Below are positions 57,251-64,000 of a stretch of 64,000 nucleotides of DNA, one piece after another. The DNA is from Dermanyssus gallinae. Taxonomy: Eukaryota > Arthropoda > Arachnida > Mesostigmata > Dermanyssidae. The notes under the pieces are model-generated. The model saw only the letters and a list, made by a program, of their open reading frames with translations, ran no database searches and was not told where the DNA came from. Positions within the stretch are counted from its first letter, which is position 1. Every line of letters starts with the position of its first letter. The stretch spans positions 1 through 64,000 of the forward strand of contig QVRM01000439.1 of NCBI GenBank assembly GCA_003439945.1, written 5' to 3'. The position numbers and the translations under genes were made by a program.

Positions 57251-60200
57251 TTATTTTACTGCTAAATATTAAGTCTGCTCCTTAGATAGGCATCGGTGTG
57301 CGCTGTACGGCTAAACAAATAGAGTGCATTTAAAGTTGACAGGTTGCTACATTACTTCGAAATCGAACGGTGCAGACGTATTCTCATAGGTCTGTGGATT
57401 GACCATGTATGAATTCTGGTGGAGCCTGGTATCCACCCACTCGACGAGCGGTGCCTATCTCCTGTTTCGCTTCTTGCTTTCTTTATAACCATAATGCACT
57501 TCTTAGTTTCCTCATTATTCTAGGCTCTGTCCGGAACAAACTAGAAATCAAATGTGTTTAGGGCAAACTAGGTTTTTTTCACGCTGCTCGTTTGAATATC
57601 GACCAAACGATATAGGCAGCGTTTTTTTCTGTTTGTCATAGGGTCCATAACATCCAAAGGATTTGCTGTTAAACTGTCTACCTTTATTTTGTACCTAAGG
57701 TGGCTCGGATTATATGCGTAGTAATCGTATACAAGCCAAGTTTAGATTGTCTTAGAAATGCTTTACAATAAAAAATAATTGCAACGCGTTCGGTCACTCA
57801 CCGTGCGATCAAGGAGCCGCTGCGGACACCTAATATTCGTCTATTTTCAAATACAAAGTCAGATAAAAACGTGAAACATGTTTTATGTGAGACAATTAAT
57901 ATTAGTGAAGGGAGGGTAAATAACCCGGCGAAATGTAGCAGACTTATTAATGGATACATGTATTATGTAAATGCCCAATAAAGGCGGGAAAAAAGGCGAT
58001 TGTTTCTATTGTTACACAACAGTCTTCTTAGAAGGTCTTTATGACATTGCCCTGCGACAGCGCGAATGTTTTTATCATATTTTCGCAATCTGCGTACGAA
58101 ATAGACCCTTTGTTACAGAAAGTACGTTTAATACGTTTTAAGTAATACGTTTAATAAATGTTTATCTAAGAATTTTAAGAGAGACATATTGTGGTGACAA
58201 CTGTATATATATGAGCAGTAGTGAGTAGTTTAACATTACGTGATACTTACATTATGTTGACACATCTGGAGTGGGAGCTCGATCTTTGTGAAGCTAGAAG
58301 AGCGGCCCCTCTTGAGACAAAAACGGGACAATATCTTAACATGTCTGCACCTGGAGCTCAAAGGTTCAAAGGCAGTGACACAAAAACCACAACAAATTAA
58401 GAAGATAACAATAAATTAAAGGAGCTACAACCCGTGCTTAAAGTAAGAACCGTTTTGATAATCAAAGAAAACCACGACGATCATCTTGCAACATGTTTAT
58501 TTTTACATGAACGCTTAGATCCTATTTTAAGTTTAACATATTTCCAACCTATAATCAGGCACTGATCATACGGTAATGGCAGCTTCTGAATTTCATTATC
58601 ATAACAGTTAGATTTGTTAACCTCTCTAGCACAACCGCCAGGTCGCTTCGGTAAGTGCGGTCGACTTAAAGAAACTGCGTCGCGCAATCCAAATCGAAAG
58701 ACTTGGCACGCTCAGGACAAAAATTATTTTAATTCCCGACAACGCTTGTTCAAACGCTCTGCCGTTGGTTTCGTGAACTCAAGATTTATGGCACCATGTG
58801 CACATAGCCGATGATGATGATGTCAAAGTGTCCGTGCAAAAATAGTAGGCAAGTCAACCGGCAGATTCTACAGAGATAGATTTGAAAAACTAGTGGAATA
58901 GGATACGATATGATAATCGCCGTAATATAGGTGCAGTTTGTGTCGAAGGGTAGCTTAAGATACTACATGTAAGTGTTGACTTGGCGCAGTGCAGAGCAAA
59001 AGGCTTGGCACGCTCAGTGCAAGGATTATTTTTTGTAGCCACCGGACACAGATATAAATGTTTAAATATATTTAGCCGTATAGCCTGATATTTGCTACGA
59101 AATGTTAGGTACAGTAATAGAAGCACACAATCAAACCCAACATGTAATACCCTTGCACAATGTAATAGTCATAGATTCAATAGTTATCTCTTACTTTTGA
59201 CTATTTATTTACTATTTTCCTCTATCTGAAGTAATCCGACAATAATCCATCTTTGTAACTGAATTTTACAGGTATATCGTATTCATGCTGATTATTCCAA
59301 AGATTAAAATGGGAAATGGCAACTAATCCTAGCAAATGCATATGATTATATCACTTTCCACATTTTTCTCGTTAGGTTAGCCGGCATTTTTTCACCAATT
59401 TGTGCCCAGCCTGACACGGAATATTTTTTCTGGACATTGATGAAAAAATGAAACGGTTTTCAGTCCTACTGTCCTGCCGACGGAGACCAGTTTTATACAA
59501 TTTATCTAATAATTGGCCGATAGTAGCTAGCTGGGAATTTACCTTGTGGAGAAATAGTTACTTAAATAGCTGAGTTTTGCAAATGAAGTAATTAATCCTT
59601 AGCGACGCGTTGGTCAAATTTGTAGCACTTTTCACAAGGTGTCTAGATACACAACACTTCACTCGCATAGAAGCTCTCCTGGAAGTGACGCAGGTGCACA
59701 GCTATTCGGCTCCGTACGGTCATCCTTTTCACTACAGCTGGATGCCACTGTTATTGTTGTCGTCAATAACAATAATGCCCCTAGTTGACCCTAACAGTAC
59801 AGGTTTCGTTTTCCCCTTGGGAGTTTTTTTTCTGTTGAAAAAGACTACGGCTATCTGTCCATAGACGACAGTGAAGAAGCATTTACTGCCACACAGGAGG
59901 TACTCGCGTTTCCACCTGATTGTCGGCGTCCTCGTAGACAAGGTTATCTCGGCCACTTTTGTACTACAACGAACACCTTGCAGCATCAACAGCACCAATA
60001 TCGGCTATTGTTAGAGAAATGTGTCCTCTTAGTCTCAATAACGTAGGCCCCACAGCTACTTTTACTGGCTATCTATTTGTTGTTGGCAAATTGTGCACTG
60101 ACTGCTGGGACCCGGCTATTATTACTACTTCCGATGTTGTCTGCCAAAAGCTGTGCACCTAATGGCCAAAAATAAGGTATCCAGGTAAAGATGGTTAAGA

Positions 60201-61340
60201 TTAGGACAAAAACAAGTTTATTATTCGTTTGCGTACTGTGGCTTTTGCGTTTGCTTGTATGCTAACTTCTGTGTTTGTTTAACTGCATTCAAAACAGTTG
60301 AGACCGTGAATGGACTCTAAATGATTGTACTCCTGCAGCTCAGACCATTTACATTGCATTGCTATTCGAAAACTTGCCACTGAAAGTGACATTACTTACA
60401 TTGCAACACCCTTGCTATTAATAACTGGGTTGCACAAAAAACAAGTGCTCGGCATTATTTGTAATGCGTCCGTGTTTTGGTGGAGTGTCCGTCGGGTTAC
60501 TACGGAGTACGGATGACGACCACACCTGCAGTCGGCCATAATTGCAGTCGTGACTGCATGAACAACGTTAACAGATGACGACAATGACAACAACGACAAC
60601 AACGACGACGACGACGACGACAACAACAACAACACCAACGGTTTTTGGACCAAGACAAGGTGAGGGAAGCAATTGCGTCCCTACGGTTGCGAGGCGATAG
60701 AACCGAGGCGAAGAAAGCAGAGAAAGGCCGCGAGCTGGAACACGTGGAAGCGACGACGTTGATAAAACTGGTGTGCGTTATTGGTACGTTTTTGGCCACA
60801 GAGCTTTATCCCACTACCTATACGACTAGCATGTTTGCTTGAAAGATACGAATCGTCGGTACAACGACGGGAGAACGGCCAATGGATTGATATCTTCCGA
60901 GAGCAGTTACTGTTGGCGCTGTCTTCTACCTCTTCGTTTGTGCATGTATATGTTGGCGTATACACACAAATACGTTTGATTTGCTCATCAGGCAAAGGTA
61001 CCGCCCTTCAAGAACCAGGAATAAGCATGATGCAAATGAACAAAGTCAAAGGTTTACCGGTCAGGTGTACTACTCAACACACATTTTCTGCACAGATGTC
61101 CCTATGGAATCGCTTGCACGGCTCCTCACACTTGATATAGGCGCACCACTTATCGGACTCATTAATACCTCATTTGTTACACAGGATGCGCTGAAATCCG
61201 TGCACTTTCACACAGCCACGCGCTGATTAGTCCTGTACAGCTTCTCCCAGTCATCGTTAATCATCATTCTTGTCTCGAAAAGAAAACAGGGTTAATTTCC
61301 GTTCTCCGTCGGACTCGAATATGTCCAATATCTATGATAT
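57251..61340. other. Intergenic, no gene recognised
   Basis: Short frames only, none with a family motif. Contains a diverged direct repeat (CTTGGCACGCTCAG-CAA with ATTATTTT, near 58700 and 59003), a possible remnant resembling the 20.85-kb SINE body near 58330, and a GAC/AAC trinucleotide tract at about 60575-60635. Confidence 0.5.
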
Positions 61341-61344
61341 CCAT

Positions 61345-62440
61345 CTCTTTTTATTAAGTCAGGTTGTGGAAACGTCGAGATGGAAACATCGGGACAAGGG
61401 TATGTGGCAGGATTTTAGATCTTAAAAAAACATATGATATGGTGGACAGAACAAAGTTGTATCAAATCATGTTAGAGGAGGTTTTGGAGAGAAGCTGGGT
61501 GGAGTTACTAGGAGAAATGTATAGGAATAATACGGTAAGTATAATAATAGCAGCCGAACAATCTAAAGAGTTTAGAGTTGCTAAGGGGGTCAGACAAGGC
61601 TGTCCGTTGTCATCGGTGATTTTTGTTTATCTATATACTATGTATATAGAAAGAATAGCGCGAAGGATTAATAGAACGGGTTTGGGATGGCAGATAGGGG
61701 GAAAAAGATCCTTATATCAAGACACCTGTGCTGCTTTTTGCGGACGATATGGTAGTGTCAGGGCGGGGTACTAGCGAAGTTCAACAAATTTTGAATGCAT
61801 GTGGGGAAGCAGCGGAGGAACTGAGCATGGCGTTTAATAAAAAAGCGCAGTTTTCGTATTTAATGGGACTAAGGTGCAAAGAAGCTTGTAGTACAGGAAA
61901 AATAATTGGATTATTTAAGTCAGTACAAGTATCTTGGGGTGACAATGACTACAGGGGATGATTATTTAGAGGAAGAAGAGATAATAAGGAGGAAGAAGGC
62001 TGAAAGAGGAAGAAATGCAGCAAGGTGTAAGGGCCTCTGGGGGTTTAATAAATATATAGTAACAAGGAATATATGGAAGGCCATGTATGCGCCAGGATTA
62101 ACCTTTGCTCATGCCTCTCTGGTCCACAGCGCAGGGTTGAGAAAAAAGTTAGAAACAATACAAAGAGAGGTGATAAGAATTGCATTGGGTTGCCGTTTTA
62201 ATTGCGCCAAGGAATTCCTTAAGGGGAAAGGGGGAATGTCAACATTTATACAAAGGGAAGTACAAAGTAAGCTTAATTTTAGTAGTAGGATTGAAAATGT
62301 CTCAAATAAAAGATGGGTTAAACAGAAGCAGCTAGTAAAGACGGCACTTAAAATTAAAAAATTATTTAATAATGCGACATTATTGGCCAAGCTAGGCTTT
62401 GCGTATCAAACAGGCCAAATACCTAAGTGTAATGCTTGAC
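61345..62440 (+). mobile_element. LINE relic (RT plus C-terminal region)
   Basis: Plus strand: ILDLKKTYDMVDRTKLYQIM, VAKGVRQGCPLSSVIFVYLY; after a frame change LLFADDMVVSGRGTSEVQQI (catalytic FADD at about 61735); after another QYKYLGVTMTTGDDYLEEEE, KGLWGFNKYIVTRNIWKAMY and PGLTFAHASLVHSAG, ending IPKCNA at 62440. At least two frameshifts break the RT. The C-terminal wording resembles the LINE group whose other copy here is the SGNH-ORF1 element at 38.4-41.4 kb; that link is inference. Confidence 0.78.
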
Positions 62441-63177
62441 ATAATCTTGAGCTGCATAGCCCCATTATGTAACCATCAATAAAACACGTCAAGTGGCAAG
62501 CAGCTGAGACCAGGCTAATGCCAAAAACAAAGGACCTTTCGGATAGAAAGCACCATTCTCTACCACCAGTTTTTGACTCAACTCTGCTCACGAATTATCA
62601 GCGTAGAAGGAATACCCCGGAGAGCTGGGAAACGAAATAGACTTGAACGGAGCGAGAGCCACGGAGAGACTACGTACTACCTAGGCCAAGTTACCACCAG
62701 TTGTGACAGCTTCCAGATCTACATGGTGAAAATTAAGAAGATTGAGGTAGGTACGTGTGTCGTGTACGACGCCGGCAAAACCGATGACGTGGATCACACG
62801 CATGCAGGGCTCTCAATGGCATGAGGCAGGCACGACTGATGATGCACGAGGCAGGTAGCCGTTGTTGACGTCTACACAGCCCACGGAAAGCAGCGCTTGT
62901 AGGTATTGAGGGATTCTCGACGTTCAAGAACTAGTAAAAGATAAAGAGCTTGCTCTAGTTTGTACGCTTTGACCCTTCACGACAGAGGTGGATTGCATTT
63001 GCTAGCCGTGATCTTTCGCAAATTAATTTCAATTTTTAGTTATAGACTTTCAGCGCTTTCTACATAAATATAATACGTTTCATCAATTTTGTTTTAAAAT
63101 GTCACAATTAGAATCTCCGGCAATCATAATATAAATCATTCTGCGGGGCATAAAAGCGAACAATTGTTGTGTCGTAC
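62441..63177. other. No recognised gene
   Basis: A plus-strand frame at 62573-62824 (83 codons) has no recognisable domain. The remainder is AT-rich and featureless. Confidence 0.4.
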
Positions 63178-63202
63178 AATATATATATATATATATATAT
63201 AT

Positions 63203-63296
<94 letters not shown>
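63178..63296. repeat. (AT)n microsatellite, longest in the window
   Basis: About 119 bp of AT repeat with a single G interruption near 63203. Confidence 0.95.
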
Positions 63297-63299
<3 letters not shown>

Positions 63300-63527
63300 G
63301 CACCCCTTTCTTTTTCGTCCTTATTGCTTGGACATAATTGACCTTATTGATTGAGATTAAGGCACCACTTCATTTTGTTACAAACGCCTTCGGAAAAATA
63401 TAAAAGCATCAAGATTAAAATAATACTTCGCATACAACCTTGTAATTGATTCTAGCCCTTCAACGTTTCACGGGAAAGACCTTGAAGAGGTACACACAAG
63501 ATTTTGTACAATGTCGTTGCATTTATT

Positions 63528-63722
63528 TTTACAATGCATACAATTCTATGTTTCAATATTTTTTCAATGCATACAATTCTATTTTTCAATATTTTTTCAA
63601 TGCATACAATTCTATTTTTCAATATTTTTTCAATGCATACAATTCTATTTTTCAATATTTTTCTATGCATACAATTATATTTTTCAATATTTTTTAATGC
63701 ATATAATTATATTTTTCAATAT
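63528..63722. repeat. 33-bp minisatellite, about 6 units
   Basis: Unit CAATGCATACAATTCTATTT followed by TTCAATATTTTTT. Units repeat every 33 bp, with later ones slightly shortened and changed (AATTATATT). Because 33 is a multiple of 3, both strands show periodic 11-residue reading frames, which are not genes. Confidence 0.95.
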
Positions 63723-63727
63723 GTCAT

Positions 63728-63870
63728 ATTTGTCCGACGATTGCATTTTTTTAAAATCTACGAGTAAAGCCCAAAGACCCGATAAAATTTCAGTGGAAAT
63801 ACTTAAAAATGAAATCGTCCTGGTCATACTGCCGGATGTAATATGTTGCGTTAATGCTCTGCGCTCACCC
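63728..63870 (+). mobile_element. Small RT remnant
   Basis: Frame reads FLKSTSKAQRPDKISVEILK and then LPDVICCVNAL, resembling the LKxxKAxGPDxIxxExLK pre-RT motif of CR1-like LINEs. It directly follows the minisatellite. Short, so tentative. Confidence 0.4.
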
Positions 63871-64000
63871 CGTATCTAATAACTATTATAATACGTGTGA
63901 TTTCGCCCTGCCAGCTCTGTCACTTTTACCCTGGCGTTGCTACCAATTATTCGGTTGATATATTCTTTTATGTCACTCGTCGCTTAGTTGGAGTCGAATT

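Noticed and set aside
59610..59998. Overlapping frames on both strands, 84-88 codons
   Set aside because: Neither resembles a known family and no splice sites or start context stand out.
63446..63879. Periodic frames with repeated FNAYNSIFQYF-type units
   Set aside because: Direct consequence of a 33-bp tandem repeat being a multiple of three; not coding.

Overview
This is a eukaryotic nuclear window, most likely from an arthropod. The introns are spliceosomal (GT-AG, about 0.2-12 kb), microsatellites are dense (above all (AT)n), and non-LTR retrotransposon relics of several clades cover much of the sequence. The repertoire is R1-like, R2-type with a restriction-like endonuclease, CR1/L2-like, and a LINE whose ORF1 carries an SGNH-esterase-like domain. 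From memory this fits chelicerates (mites, ticks) best; that assignment is inference, and nothing in the window fixes the species.

Two protein-coding genes can be rebuilt exon by exon. On the minus strand, 26074 down to 15142, eleven exons encode a mitochondrial medium-chain acyl-CoA synthetase of the ACSF2 family. All splice phases agree and give 547 residues; only the N-terminal leader exon(s) are missing. The stop codon is at 15142 and a poly(A) signal at 15046-15051. On the plus strand, 34602 to 57134, six phase-consistent exons encode a 365-residue protein with two PDZ domains and a Ser-rich tail, followed by a poly(A) signal at 57245-57250. Within the window the two genes are divergent; the 5' ends of both transcripts are unresolved between about 26.1 and 34.6 kb or further out.

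Layout: 1-3.0 kb is CAG/CAA/GAT-rich low-complexity sequence that may hold a non-coding first exon (donor at 2099/2100). 3.3-4.3 kb is the 5' part of a LINE. 4.3-13.9 kb is mostly featureless apart from (AT)n tracts, one GC-rich island (11.93-12.24 kb) and a SINE-like piece. 13.9-14.75 kb is an R1-clade relic. 15.1-26.1 kb is ACSF2, with a mariner-like relic, SINEs, a 1-kb foldback and a (TTTATA)n tract in its introns. 26.2-29.2 kb is an R2-type LINE embedded in (TA)n. 29.9-33.4 kb holds decayed LINE pieces. 34.6-57.1 kb is the PDZ gene, whose 3rd intron alone holds an RLE-type LINE, a CR1-like LINE and an R1-like LINE, and whose 2nd intron holds two more LINEs and a 33-bp minisatellite. 57.2-64 kb is intergenic, with a further LINE relic (61.3-62.45 kb), a 90-130 bp class of (AT)n and a second 33-bp minisatellite.

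The two genes have no evident functional link: one is lipid activation in the mitochondrial matrix, the other a cytoplasmic scaffold. I do not see an operon-like or defence-like system. The most unusual items are structural: the foldback that almost fills one ACSF2 intron, a 26-bp-arm hairpin just behind a splice donor, the (TA)n-associated R2-type insertion, and LINE copies whose reverse-transcriptase cores have been deleted.
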